DNA from: a virus
Strand: one strand, 5' to 3'
Virus record (IMG/VR): IMGVR_UViG_3300023223_001004
Coordinates: 1 to 52,622 of that record
Length of the DNA stretch: 52,622 nucleotides
Position 1 is the stretch's first letter. Each line of letters opens with the position of its first letter. This document shows positions 21,759-29,437 of the stretch, piece after piece. The position numbers and the translations under genes are program-made. Under the pieces are notes generated by a model that saw nothing but the letters and a program-made list of their open reading frames with translations, did no database searches and was not told the DNA's origin.

Positions 21759-21973
21759 ACAACGATTTTGTATATAACCAAGTGTACAAGGGTTCAATTA
21801 AAAAAGGTGCGAGTCAGGCTGAATCCACTAACGCAGCCGTAAAAGCGGTTGATGATTATAAAAAGAACAAATTCAAAGGTAAGGTTTTCAACTTAATAGA
21901 ATCGGCCATAAAAGAAGCTGTAAAAATATCTAAAGTATACAATAAAACACGTTCTAAATTCAAAAGATGGTGA
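21755..21973 (+). CDS. Basic early protein, unknown (72 aa)
   Basis: Basic and helical: KKGASQAESTNAAVKAVDDY, then KKNKFKGKVF and a C-terminal KTRSKFKRW. Coupled to the acidic 135-aa gene by a 4-bp overlap. The acidic/basic pair could interact. Its stop overlaps the following box. Confidence 0.6.
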   Translation: MNNDFVYNQVYKGSIKKGASQAESTNAAVKAVDDYKKNKFKGKVFNLIESAIKEAVKISKVYNKTRSKFKRW

Positions 21974-22012
21974 CTGGTCTAATCACTTAAATCAACATTG
22001 TTTGTTAAGGTT
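21972..22012 (+). promoter_or_regulatory. FadR-like box, weaker -10
   Basis: GACTGGTCTAATCACTT (21972-21988), then a weak TTAAGGTT (22005-22012). ATAACT or ATAGTT slightly downstream may serve instead. Confidence 0.5.
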
Positions 22013-22040
22013 ATAACTCATAGTTAATTAGGGGAATGAT

Positions 22041-22253
22041 ATGGAAAACAGATTAGAGAAATTCGCAGCAACTTGGAAGATGGAAACTACTATTTCAGAG
22101 TCTACTTCTGAACAATGTTACTCCACAGATGCAGTTGAAAACTTGAAAGCCGTAACAAGCAACTTCATGCACTACATGAGTCTGCAAGATGGCGGTGTTG
22201 AATGGCTTGAAGAAAGATTAATTTCAGCTAAAAAGTTAGCTCAATCATCTTAA
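22041..22253 (+). CDS. Small early protein, unknown (70 aa)
   Basis: Helical, mildly acidic (MENRLEKFAATWKMETTI, GGVEWLEERLISAKKLAQ). GGGGA lies 6 nt upstream, the same leader form as at 4163 and 24990. No family recognised. Confidence 0.6.
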   Translation: MENRLEKFAATWKMETTISESTSEQCYSTDAVENLKAVTSNFMHYMSLQDGGVEWLEERLISAKKLAQSS

Positions 22254-22256
22254 CCC

Positions 22257-22430
22257 ATGAATCAACTTAACCTTTTTCCTCACCCTGACTATTACGGACT
22301 AATCAATTACTTGGCTACATGTTGCGGGATGAAAAACGGAAAAGCTGAAACATTTATAAATCAATATTTGGAGGGTGATTGGTTTTTCGATCCCAATTAT
22401 CAACCCGTTACATACGAGAATGAGTTATGA
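22257..22430 (+). CDS. 57-aa early protein, unknown
   Basis: Starts 4 nt after the previous stop and overlaps the YopX start (ATGA), so it fits the operon. Aromatic-rich (FPHPDYYGLINYLATCCGMK, GDWFFDPNYQPVTY). No family recognised. Confidence 0.6.
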   Translation: MNQLNLFPHPDYYGLINYLATCCGMKNGKAETFINQYLEGDWFFDPNYQPVTYENEL

Positions 22431-22915
22431 GTAGAGAGATAAAGTTTAGAGGGATTAGCGAAGAAACAGGCGAATTCGTTTTCGGCTTCTTCCGTATATC
22501 AGGTTCAGGCAATTGCATTATTGATGAACTACATAATACGCCTAGAACTATGCAAGACCCTTGCGGTGATTGTGTATCGATAGCAAACGTTGTTAAGTAT
22601 GAATCAGTGGGCCAATACACCGGACTCAAAGACAAGAGCGGCGTAGAGATTTTCGAGGGGGATAAATTCAACACTCAAGTCTGCATTTCGCCTGACGGCA
22701 TTTCATCTGCTCATAATAATTTTCATTGGATAGATGTTGGATGTGTTGTTGTTTTTGAAAATGGTTCATTTTGGGGTGAGTGGAAGCTAGAAAATCACTC
22801 AAATCATAAATACACATTCAATAGATCTGGAAAGGTCAGAGTCTGTGATGAGTGCAACGAAGTCATAGGCAGCACTCACTCTAACCCTGAATTACTCAAT
22901 AAGGATGTAGCGTAA
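22427..22915 (+). CDS. YopX family protein
   Basis: 162 residues with the family pattern IKFRGISEETGEFVFGFF near 5-22, VGQYTGLKDKSGVEIFEGD near 61-79, and a beta-barrel C-terminus (VVVFENGSFWGEW). YopX proteins occur in many phages and their role is unknown. Internal Cys pairs (CDEC) near 143-146 are unusual and may bind metal. Confidence 0.82.
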   Translation: MSREIKFRGISEETGEFVFGFFRISGSGNCIIDELHNTPRTMQDPCGDCVSIANVVKYESVGQYTGLKDKSGVEIFEGDKFNTQVCISPDGISSAHNNFHWIDVGCVVVFENGSFWGEWKLENHSNHKYTFNRSGKVRVCDECNEVIGSTHSNPELLNKDVA

Positions 22916-23091
22916 TGGATGATAGCTTCACACCAAAGCAAGCTTACTGCCCAAAATGCAACGCAAAGCATAAGTTTGGCATGAATAACATATCAATAGA
23001 TTGCTATCGATGCTTCACGGAGTTTGAGCCAAGAATTCACGAAAAGAGCAAGTATTTGGAGTTGGATGATAACGGAAAAGTTAAGGAGTGA
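22915..23091 (+). CDS. 58-aa zinc-ribbon protein
   Basis: CPKC near 12-15 and CYRC near 31-34 form a four-Cys zinc ribbon, followed by a charged tail. It overlaps the YopX stop by one base. Probably nucleic-acid or protein binding. Confidence 0.65.
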   Translation: MDDSFTPKQAYCPKCNAKHKFGMNNISIDCYRCFTEFEPRIHEKSKYLELDDNGKVKE

Positions 23092-23097
23092 AGCATA

Positions 23098-23469
23098 GTG
23101 ACCTATCCAAGATGCCCTTACTGCTCAAACTTTTCTGATTTTGTAACGGGTAAAGAGATATACCCGCATCGTTCAGATTTATTCAACCTTAACTTCTACA
23201 GATGCGAACCATGTAAAGCATATGTAGGAACACATAAAGGCACCACGCAGCCATTAGGTAGATTAGCCAATGCAGAACTACGAAAAGCAAAGAGCGAAGC
23301 ACATAGAGCTTTTGATCCTTTGTGGAGAAATAAAACGATTAGTCGCACCAAGGCTTATAAATGGCTAGCGAAAAAATTAGATATGCCAGTGAAGGATTGT
23401 CACATAGGTATGTTTAATGTTGATCAATGCAGAGGTGTACTCGAAATCATGAAATCCGGATACACCTAA
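23098..23469 (+). CDS. DUF3268 zinc-finger protein
   Basis: 123 residues from GTG 23098. CPYC near 6-9 and CEPC near 37-40 make a zinc site. The following AYVGTHKGTTQPLGRLANAE, AHRAFDPLWR and AYKWLAKKLDM with DCHIGMFN match the DUF3268 phage family. Function unknown, often near replication genes, as here before DnaB. Confidence 0.78.
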   Translation: MTYPRCPYCSNFSDFVTGKEIYPHRSDLFNLNFYRCEPCKAYVGTHKGTTQPLGRLANAELRKAKSEAHRAFDPLWRNKTISRTKAYKWLAKKLDMPVKDCHIGMFNVDQCRGVLEIMKSGYT

Positions 23470-23474
23470 CAATC

Positions 23475-23517
23475 ATCTGGTCAAACCACTAATAACTAGT
23501 TTTTGAATTATTATACT
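23475..23517 (+). promoter_or_regulatory. FadR-like box plus -10, upstream of the helicase gene
   Basis: ATCTGGTCAAACCACTA (23475-23491): both half-sites are recognisable here (CTGGTC and ACCA). TATACT follows at 23512-23517. Confidence 0.62.
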
Positions 23518-23543
23518 AAAACAAAAATAACAAGGGCTTATGA

Positions 23544-24920
23544 ATGGAACATCAGAGAATACCGCCTCATGATGATTATGCTGAACAAGGCGTTTTAGGT
23601 TCAGCAATAATAGATCACAGATGTGTTGATGATATTTTAGAGCGAGTCAAGCCTGAATATTTCTATAACCACAATCACAAAACTGTATTTGAGGCTATTC
23701 AAAGTTTATTCAGAAAGAAAATGCCTATTGATATTATTACAATGGAAATTGAATTAAACGAATCTAACCTGGATGATGAAAATATATTTAGATTTGTTGC
23801 TGATTTAGCCAAAAAAACTCCCTCTTCTGCTAATTATTCCACTTACATAGAGATAGTTAAGTCAGATTACCTCGCCAGAGAAGCTATATATCACACACAG
23901 GACGCGCAAAACGATTTATATACAAAGCCAAGGGAAGAAAGAATAAGTTCGGCCATGACCCATTTAAGTACTATTGGCGATAGTATTGATGATGTTGTAA
24001 AAAAAGATATTCGTGTTAAGGCTGGACTTCAAAGATATGTTGAAAAAACAGAGCAACTTCTAAAAAGTAAAACAGGAATATCAGGAATAAGAACAGGGTT
24101 AAGAGACCTAGACAAAAAAATAGGTGGATTCGAAAAATCTGATTTGATTATTGAGGCTGGTCGTCCATCTATGGGTAAAACAACTCTGGCATTAAAGCAT
24201 GTAGTCACAGAGGCATTAAGCGGTGGCTACCCGTTTGTGTTTAGTATGGAAATGCCAGAAGAGCAATTATATAGAAAAGCAATATCTATAGTTGGCAGGA
24301 TAGATGGCAATAGGTTAAAGAATCCAAATAATCCAGACAACCCGATGACTGAAGAAGATTGGACAAATCACACTAATGCAGTTGGTAAATTGATAAGTAC
24401 GAATCTTGCGATAGATGATAGATCTAATCTGTCTCCAATGGAAATGCGTATTGCCATTAAAAAATACAAACGTGATCATGGTCATTTACCCACTTTAATC
24501 ATGGTTGATTATCTTCAGCTTATGAAATCAAGTAACAAAGAAAATAGAACTCAACAAATCAGTGAAATTAGCATGGGGTTAAAAGCCATAGCCAAGGATT
24601 TTGAAGTGCCTGTTATTGCATTGTCTCAGTTAAATAGAAGCCTGGAGAACCGCGCAGATAAGCGACCTATCTGTTCTGACTTACGTGAGTCTGGTCAGTT
24701 AGAGCAAGATGCAGATATTATTATATTTATTTACCGGGATGAGGTTTATAACGAGAATACGCCAAATAAAGGGTTGGCTGAGATTATTGTAGGCAAGCAA
24801 CGTAACGGGCCTCTTGGAATGATAGGTTCAGTATTTATGGGTCAGTATTCAGATTTTGGTGACATGTCTCATAGAGTATTTATGGAAGACGAGCAGCCAG
24901 GTAAAAAACCAAATTGGTAA
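23544..24920 (+). CDS. dnaB: Replicative DNA helicase, DnaB type
   Basis: 458 residues. The N-terminal domain (1-150) begins RIPPHDDYAEQGVLGSAI as in DnaB. A linker precedes the RecA-like ATPase with Walker A GRPSMGKT (206-213), SMEMPEEQL (234-242), Walker B LIMVDYLQLM (318-327), SQLNR (361-365) and DLRESGQLEQDADIII (379-394). It unwinds the fork as a hexamer and is loaded by the DnaC-like protein. Length is typical. It stands alone behind its own box promoter. Confidence 0.95.
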   Translation: MEHQRIPPHDDYAEQGVLGSAIIDHRCVDDILERVKPEYFYNHNHKTVFEAIQSLFRKKMPIDIITMEIELNESNLDDENIFRFVADLAKKTPSSANYSTYIEIVKSDYLAREAIYHTQDAQNDLYTKPREERISSAMTHLSTIGDSIDDVVKKDIRVKAGLQRYVEKTEQLLKSKTGISGIRTGLRDLDKKIGGFEKSDLIIEAGRPSMGKTTLALKHVVTEALSGGYPFVFSMEMPEEQLYRKAISIVGRIDGNRLKNPNNPDNPMTEEDWTNHTNAVGKLISTNLAIDDRSNLSPMEMRIAIKKYKRDHGHLPTLIMVDYLQLMKSSNKENRTQQISEISMGLKAIAKDFEVPVIALSQLNRSLENRADKRPICSDLRESGQLEQDADIIIFIYRDEVYNENTPNKGLAEIIVGKQRNGPLGMIGSVFMGQYSDFGDMSHRVFMEDEQPGKKPNW

Positions 24921-24922
24921 CT

Positions 24923-24963
24923 GACTGGTCAGAGCAGTGAATAGTTAAAACTGAGTTATAGTG
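24923..24963 (+). promoter_or_regulatory. FadR-like box plus -10
   Basis: GACTGGTCAGAGCAGTG (24923-24939) has a right half close to GACCAGTT. After 16 bp comes TTATAGTG (24956-24963). Confidence 0.65.
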
Positions 24964-24989
24964 AATAAAAATATTAATTGGGAATGATT

Positions 24990-25517
24990 GTGAATTTTAA
25001 ATATTCAATAAACCATTTTGGTGGATTATGGCCTAGCGTGTTTGATTACATGTATTTCGATTCTCATAATGATGAGTTTGTTTTTGAAGAAGAGATTACG
25101 CCTAATCCTAGTGTATTAATATGCACTCGTAATGATTTTGAATCTGAAGTTGCGATTCAAAAAAAATTGTTAAATATATGGGATGGAAAAGATATACCAC
25201 CAATTTCTGTTGAATGTGAATACATGGTTGGTGGTGGTATTAATTGGTTTAAGTGCAAAGTCATAGCCCATGAAGATAACCTTATCTGGATAAATAATTT
25301 AGATACTGGTTCAAAGCCATTAAAAAGAATAACAGAAGTTAAATTCAGACAACTTAATCATAATAAAGATCGTGATGAGTGGGTTGAAAAGGCGTTACTT
25401 CTGGATGTGTACACGGATAGTCTCAATAATGGCGGTATGATGTCTAGAACAGATTACACAAAAGCCATTTATGACGCCCAAAAATCAGGCGAATTACCAC
25501 AAGTTAAGCAGGAATAA
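24990..25517 (+). CDS. Early protein, unknown (175 aa)
   Basis: Start chosen as GTG 24990 because GGGA lies 6 nt upstream, the same leader layout as at 4163 and 22041. Alternatives are 24984 and 24978. The middle (ISVECEYMVGGGINWFKCKVIAHEDNLIWI) resembles a small beta-barrel seen in several phage proteins. The C-terminus (NNGGMMSRTDYTKAIYDAQKSGELP) is helical. No function known. Confidence 0.6.
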   Translation: MNFKYSINHFGGLWPSVFDYMYFDSHNDEFVFEEEITPNPSVLICTRNDFESEVAIQKKLLNIWDGKDIPPISVECEYMVGGGINWFKCKVIAHEDNLIWINNLDTGSKPLKRITEVKFRQLNHNKDRDEWVEKALLLDVYTDSLNNGGMMSRTDYTKAIYDAQKSGELPQVKQE

Positions 25518-25523
25518 AATGTT

Positions 25524-25835
25524 ATGAGAAAATACAATTTAAAGCCATGCCCTTTTTGCGGTGGTAAAGCAGAGGTTATTGAAACTGAGGGTTGTGATAC
25601 TCTTGCTGTCTGCACGAAATGCGATGTTAGTTGCGGTTTTAATTTTGGCGGAGACGAAAATGCATCTTCTGAAGCTTGGAATAAAAGAGTTGAAAAACCT
25701 TTGCCCGATTATGAAGGGGTGAGTAGCCTTGCATATTCAGCAAACAATGCCAATGGTTTATTCATGATTGTTCATGTGAAATTCATCAAAGACTTAATTA
25801 AATTACTAAGAAGAAAACGAGAAACTTCCTTATAA
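25524..25835 (+). CDS. Lar-like restriction alleviation protein
   Basis: 103 residues. The N-terminal zinc ribbon LKPCPFCGGKAEVIETEG with CTKCDVSCGF and SEAWNKR is the Lar/zinc-ribbon signature. Lar proteins modulate type I restriction-modification. The C-terminal 45 residues are an extension with FMIVHVKFIKDLIKLLRRKR. Together with the methyltransferase it suggests defence against host restriction. Confidence 0.75.
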   Translation: MRKYNLKPCPFCGGKAEVIETEGCDTLAVCTKCDVSCGFNFGGDENASSEAWNKRVEKPLPDYEGVSSLAYSANNANGLFMIVHVKFIKDLIKLLRRKRETSL

Positions 25836-25838
25836 CTC

Positions 25839-25879
25839 AACTGGTCTAATCTGTTTTTATGTATTTCACATATATACTC
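25839..25879 (+). promoter_or_regulatory. FadR-like box plus -10
   Basis: AACTGGTCTAATCTGTT (25839-25855) with TATACT at 25873-25878. Confidence 0.72.
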
Positions 25880-25906
25880 ACCTTACTTGATAAAGGAGAC
25901 ATAAAA

Positions 25907-26248
25907 ATGATTATTCCAAATAATACAATATTTCTTGATTCATACATAGAAAAAGAAAAGTATATTGAATGTGCAATTACCAAAGCCAGGGAATGCTTAG
26001 AAAACGGTGAAGAATATAAATTTGAATACGCTGAAAAACAGGAAGTTAAAATATCTCTTGATAATATGGACGCCTGTATAGGTTTCTATCTTAGCAATAA
26101 TCATAATGATAGCCTATCACAGAGAATAAACGGGATTGTCTCTGCTAAAAATGACACCGAAATTTTAATTTTATCAAAAAATCTTAAGGACTGGTTCATC
26201 CAGTTAATCTCCGAAGAAATAGCTAATTTAGAATGGTTAGCTCAGTGA
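25907..26248 (+). CDS. Early protein, unknown (113 aa)
   Basis: Starts at ATG 25907 with GGAG upstream. A longer frame from 25859 would run through the promoter and is rejected. Helical, acidic, two Cys. No family recognised. Confidence 0.6.
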   Translation: MIIPNNTIFLDSYIEKEKYIECAITKARECLENGEEYKFEYAEKQEVKISLDNMDACIGFYLSNNHNDSLSQRINGIVSAKNDTEILILSKNLKDWFIQLISEEIANLEWLAQ

Positions 26249-26547
26249 CTGATATAAGCGATTATTTCTCTATGGAGCAGAGAATATTAGAGCTTGAATC
26301 TGAAAACGAAAAACTGACAAAGATAAACTTAAATCTTTATAAGAATAACTCAAAATGGAAAATGAAATACAAAAAACTCTGCAAGCCAACAAGGAAAGAA
26401 ACAAGGACAAAACAGGCTACTATTGAAGTTCAAAACTGGATAGATGGAAAATCAAATAAAACATTTAGGAAAATTGCAGAAGAATGTTTTTTAAGCCGAG
26501 AAACAATTAAAAATATATCTTATAGATTGAGGCATAAAAATGATTAA
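26245..26547 (+). CDS. Coiled-coil plus HTH protein
   Basis: 100 residues. Residues 8-50 form a charged coiled coil (RILELESENEKLTKINLNLY). Residues 60-98 read IEVQNWIDGKSNKTFRKIAE and CFLSRETIKNISYRLRHK, a plausible helix-turn-helix. GTG 26245 overlaps the previous stop. ATG 26233 is possible. It may be a DNA-binding regulator or replication accessory. Confidence 0.55.
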   Translation: MTDISDYFSMEQRILELESENEKLTKINLNLYKNNSKWKMKYKKLCKPTRKETRTKQATIEVQNWIDGKSNKTFRKIAEECFLSRETIKNISYRLRHKND

Positions 26548-26758
26548 CTTCCATACTGATGGTTTAGAAAAAGATGTTGTGTTTAAGAATTGGAACTTCC
26601 AGGCTTGTGTATTGGCTCAGTTTCACAAGTACCGTGAACAGTACGGGGTTAAACATGGCGTTTATCGGGCAATTTGTTATTATCCTGATAATCAAGATTA
26701 CTATGTGAAAATCAGGCAGACAAAGAATAATATTATTGTGGAGTTAAAATTATTATGA
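26540..26758 (+). CDS. Small early protein, unknown (72 aa)
   Basis: Aromatic and basic: FKNWNFQACVLAQFHKYREQ, then a beta strand YYVKIRQTKNNIIVELKLL. Overlaps both neighbours by a few bases. No family recognised. Confidence 0.55.
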   Translation: MINFHTDGLEKDVVFKNWNFQACVLAQFHKYREQYGVKHGVYRAICYYPDNQDYYVKIRQTKNNIIVELKLL

Positions 26759-27075
26759 ATGAATATCAAAATGCATTAAAAGTATTTGAAGAGGAGCTTG
26801 GGGAAATAGCAATAGAGCTTCTTTTGCTCCAGCAGAATGTATCCAAAGCTATTCGGTTTGGCATTGATGAGCAAAGAGATTTACCAACAAGCAATAAAGA
26901 AAGAATTGAGTTAGAGTGGAATGACTTGCTTGGCAGCTTAGAAAACTTAAGGCGTGTTGGGATTGATTTAAAACCAAACGTTGAAATGATTGATAAGAAA
27001 ATGTCTAAGATAAGTAAATATACAGATTATAGTAAAAAATTAGGCATGGTAACGGTTAAGTTTGAAGGCGTCTAA
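26755..27075 (+). CDS. MazG-like all-alpha NTP pyrophosphohydrolase
   Basis: 106 residues, all helical. EELGEIAIELLLLQQNVSKA followed by IRFGID, a spacer and ELEWNDLLGSLENL reproduces the E-x-x-E, RFG and E-x-x-D metal-binding pattern of the phage MazG-like family. Such enzymes cleave NTPs or alarmones. Replacement of some acidic residues makes activity uncertain. A bidirectional terminator follows. Confidence 0.6.
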   Translation: MNEYQNALKVFEEELGEIAIELLLLQQNVSKAIRFGIDEQRDLPTSNKERIELEWNDLLGSLENLRRVGIDLKPNVEMIDKKMSKISKYTDYSKKLGMVTVKFEGV

Positions 27076-27087
27076 TTCCAGCATTAA

Positions 27088-27109
27088 AGCCCTGTTATTT
27101 ATCAGGGCT
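27088..27109. terminator. Bidirectional terminator between convergent units
   Basis: AGCCCTG, 8-nt loop, CAGGGCT. It separates the rightward MazG-like gene from the leftward HNH gene. T-tracts are short on both sides. Confidence 0.65.
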
Positions 27110-27680
27110 GTGTTACATGCTTCCATCTTTTTTTTGTTTTTATCCCACTAACGGTAGATGCAGCTATATCATAATCTGAAGCGATTAATTTATGTTTTCT
27201 TTTGTCATTAAATATAGATTTTACTTGGTCTTTAGTAAGTTTTGACAGGGGTGAATCTTCACCTTTTCGACTTACGTGACGGTTTCTATTTACCATATCA
27301 TTTGAATTATCTTGATTGGTTCCAGCGTATAAATGGTCTGGATTAATGCATTTTCTGTTATCGCACTTATGCAAAACAAGAAGTTCGTTTTTTATTTCAC
27401 CTTTAAAGTGTTGGAAACTTAATCTGTGAGCACGGATTACTTTACCTTTGTAGCAAGCCATCCCGTACCCATCAACATTAATTACGCCAGCCCACTCCCA
27501 ACAACCAGAGTTTGAGATATTGTAATCAGATAAAACCTCACTTGCTGGTCTGCACTTGGCTGGCTTCCTTGGTATTAATCTACATTGTTTACAGTATGGG
27601 AATAATTTATCTTTTCTTAGGCTATCTTTGTGAAATTCTGATCTTGATTTTTTCTCGTTGCATTTTATGCAATGTTTCAT
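27102..27680 (-). CDS. HNH homing-type endonuclease
   Basis: 192 residues. The N-terminal CIKC and CKQC zinc ribbon is followed by the HNH_3-like core GCWEWAGVINVDGYG, then RAHRLSFQHFKG, LVLHKCDNRKCINPDHLYAG and TNQDNSNDM. The C-terminal KLTKDQVKSIFND to AASTVSGIKTKKRWKH is the intron-encoded-nuclease repeat/HTH. It cuts DNA at a specific site, commonly as a selfish element. It ends the leftward island. Confidence 0.85.
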   Translation of the reverse strand: MKHCIKCNEKKSRSEFHKDSLRKDKLFPYCKQCRLIPRKPAKCRPASEVLSDYNISNSGCWEWAGVINVDGYGMACYKGKVIRAHRLSFQHFKGEIKNELLVLHKCDNRKCINPDHLYAGTNQDNSNDMVNRNRHVSRKGEDSPLSKLTKDQVKSIFNDKRKHKLIASDYDIAASTVSGIKTKKRWKHVTQP

Positions 27681-27767
27681 GGTAAACCTCGTTAAAGTTT
27701 ATCGTTACTGAATTTGACGCCCAGGTAAGGTAACGAATCTTACTCTTCCCCCGCTAAAGGTAGGGCG

Positions 27768-28334
27768 CTATGTTATTATAGTAGTTTGATTTTTTAGTTC
27801 AAGTTCTTTGTGTAGTTGTTGATATTTCTTGCCAATATTTATGATTTCATGAAGGTGTAATTTATCTCCACCTTGAAAGCATTCTAAATATTCAACCATA
27901 TCAAGTCCTATTTTTTTAATAAGTCGAACTCGATATCTAACTAAGTTACCCGATCGGTGATTGTTGCATGTCGAACATTGCTTGTGGATATTGTTTTCAT
28001 CGAACCTTAATTGAGGATGCCCGCCTTTTGACATGTAATGTCCTGCATGATACTGACCTTTATGGTGACGGCCACAGCTAATACATGGTTTAGCATCATC
28101 TCTTAATCGTATGTATTTGTTGCACCATTTCTCAGTTATCTTTAATTGATGACTTCTATCATTTATAAAAAACTCAGACTTCCTTTTTTGATGCTTCTGA
28201 TTAGCCTTTTTTTGCTCCTTCTTTTTAGCATAAGCGATCATGCAGGAATATTTTTTACAAACCTTCTGGAACGATTGAAACGGTGTGAAGTCTTCCTTAC
28301 AAGAATCGCATTTTTTTGGCTTTATGGTTTTCAC
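27768..28334 (-). CDS. ninG: NinG-like recombination protein (Rap)
   Basis: 188 residues matching lambda NinG: an N-terminal CDSCKEDF with CKKYSC zinc site, a Lys-rich helix, CISCGRHHKGQYHAGHY, then FDENNIHKQCSTCNNHRSGN. NinG is a structure-specific nuclease that helps RecA-independent recombination. It fits with RecT 2.5 kb away. The GTG start overlaps the AP2 gene's stop. Confidence 0.85.
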   Translation of the reverse strand: MKTIKPKKCDSCKEDFTPFQSFQKVCKKYSCMIAYAKKKEQKKANQKHQKRKSEFFINDRSHQLKITEKWCNKYIRLRDDAKPCISCGRHHKGQYHAGHYMSKGGHPQLRFDENNIHKQCSTCNNHRSGNLVRYRVRLIKKIGLDMVEYLECFQGGDKLHLHEIINIGKKYQQLHKELELKNQTTIIT

Positions 28335-28591
28335 ATCCCATCCCCAAAATAAACTTGATCTGGCACAAAAGAATAACCAGTAAAAATAAGTTTTAGCATA
28401 GACTCATCAAACAAGCCAAGACGCTCATTTGTTCTGAACTCAGTACCATACACTTCAACAGCCTTTCTATCAAAAGCCCTGGCTGCGTCAACAGGTGAGC
28501 TATAAACACCAATGTGATAAGACTGCAAACCAACCATTAAGGTAGCATCATAAACATCATCATTTTTAGTAACACCTTTGAACTTTTTCAT
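28331..28591 (-). CDS. Stand-alone AP2-like DNA-binding protein
   Basis: 86 residues. The stretch YDATLMVGLQSYHIGVYSSP, DAARAFDRKAVEVYG and FRTNE follows the AP2/ERF pattern (strand, LG-x-Y/F, AA-x-A-x-D, helix). Phage AP2 domains normally accompany HNH endonucleases. Here it lies between NinB and NinG, so it may be a leftover of a homing enzyme or a small regulator. Confidence 0.7.
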   Translation of the reverse strand: MKKFKGVTKNDDVYDATLMVGLQSYHIGVYSSPVDAARAFDRKAVEVYGTEFRTNERLGLFDESMLKLIFTGYSFVPDQVYFGDGM

Positions 28592-28592
28592 G

Positions 28593-28694
28593 CTATATAT
28601 TTCCTTTGTTCCTGTTGGAGTTGCACGATCTCCAGACTTCTATTGTAAGTTGAGCTCTTAACCTTTTATTCCTGAATATTTCCCATTCTATCAC
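28593..28694 (-). CDS. Possible 33-aa basic peptide
   Basis: GTG start at 28694, product IEWEIFRNKRLRAQLTIEVW plus a short polar tail. It lies in the 127-bp gap between NinB and AP2 genes. No clear ribosome site, so doubtful. Confidence 0.3.
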   Translation of the reverse strand: MIEWEIFRNKRLRAQLTIEVWRSCNSNRNKGNI

Positions 28695-28718
28695 GGCTGT
28701 GTTTAGTTACCTAAATGC

Positions 28719-29168
28719 TCACCCTTCTTGTTTAATCATTAACGCATCAAAGTATAAATCTGATGGTTGAGTGAATATGCAATTGTATTTTTCAACAGCC
28801 CAAATTTCATACTTTGCTAGAAGCTTAGAGAATTTTTTAATTCCCATTTTTTTAGTTTCGGCCCTCATAACAACAGCTTTACCTGATATGGTTGCAACCT
28901 CTTCAGGTTCTAATTCACTAATAACGTAATTGTGAATAACTGTAGAGTTATAAACCTGCCCAGTGCTGTTATATATATGGTTTCCAAGCTCACCGTGCCA
29001 TTTAAATAATAATCTGTTTTGGGCTAAATTACGGCCATCTTCCAATATCTCAATGGTAACTTTTATATTTTTATCAGTGGATTCGTAAAGCTTATTTACC
29101 GTATTCATCACCTCATCGGCATCTTGCCTTGGGTTGGCTCTTTTAATTAGCCTTACTGTTTTAGTCAT
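28719..29168 (-). CDS. ninB: NinB-like recombination mediator
   Basis: 149 residues starting at ATG 29168 with GGGAGG upstream. KVTIEILEDGRNLAQNRLLF resembles the NinB core (RSLAQN...W). The protein is alpha/beta with a C-terminal EIWAVEKYNCIFTQPSDLYF. Lambda NinB (Orf) is a RecFOR-type mediator binding SSB and single-stranded DNA. It pairs with NinG in the same leftward operon. Family moderately sure. Confidence 0.68.
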   Translation of the reverse strand: MTKTVRLIKRANPRQDADEVMNTVNKLYESTDKNIKVTIEILEDGRNLAQNRLLFKWHGELGNHIYNSTGQVYNSTVIHNYVISELEPEEVATISGKAVVMRAETKKMGIKKFSKLLAKYEIWAVEKYNCIFTQPSDLYFDALMIKQEG

Positions 29169-29358
29169 TTTCGCCCTCCCGTATGAATTCGCTAACCACA
29201 ACCCCATAAAATGAAGCCATCCCCTCAAGGTGTCTTGGGCTATTATCCCTCAACAATTTAGATAGATAAACGTTGGTTATTGATAAATGGTCTGCCAAAT
29301 CCCTCATTTCAAACCCCTTTCTAATATTCATAATCTTAACTGACTTCTTGATATTCAC
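29161..29358 (-). CDS. Small HTH repressor of the Nin island
   Basis: 65 residues from GTG 29358, with AGGAT upstream. Residues 12-45 (IRKGFEMRDLADHLSITNVYLSKLLRDNSPR) form a helix-turn-helix. First gene of the leftward island, beside the divergent promoter pair at 29376-29424, so autoregulation is likely. It overlaps NinB by 8 bp. Confidence 0.65.
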   Translation of the reverse strand: MNIKKSVKIMNIRKGFEMRDLADHLSITNVYLSKLLRDNSPRHLEGMASFYGVVVSEFIREGEND

Positions 29359-29375
29359 TGATTATCCTATGTATA

Positions 29376-29424
29376 TTTACTATTTATCTTTTTTCAGTAT
29401 ACTAACTAATGTGATTTAAGTAAA
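29376..29424. promoter_or_regulatory. Overlapping divergent promoters sharing a palindromic -10
   Basis: Rightward: TTTACT (29376-29381), 16 bp, TATACT (29398-29403). Leftward: TTTACT (29419-29424 complement), 17 bp, TATACT (29396-29401 complement). Both -10s lie within the palindrome AGTATACT. Only one polymerase can occupy it at a time. Confidence 0.62.
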
Positions 29425-29437
29425 TAAGGTATCAGTA

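Noticed and set aside
27681-27767. Structured element between NinG and HNH genes (GCGCCC ... GGGCGT)
   Set aside because: Only the outer 6 bp pair. The inner sequence has direct rather than inverted repeats, so a specific RNA cannot be supported.
29161-29358. Evidence for a temperate lifestyle (HTH repressor)
   Set aside because: No integrase, excisionase, transposase or attachment site is visible. The HTH protein is better explained as a local island regulator.
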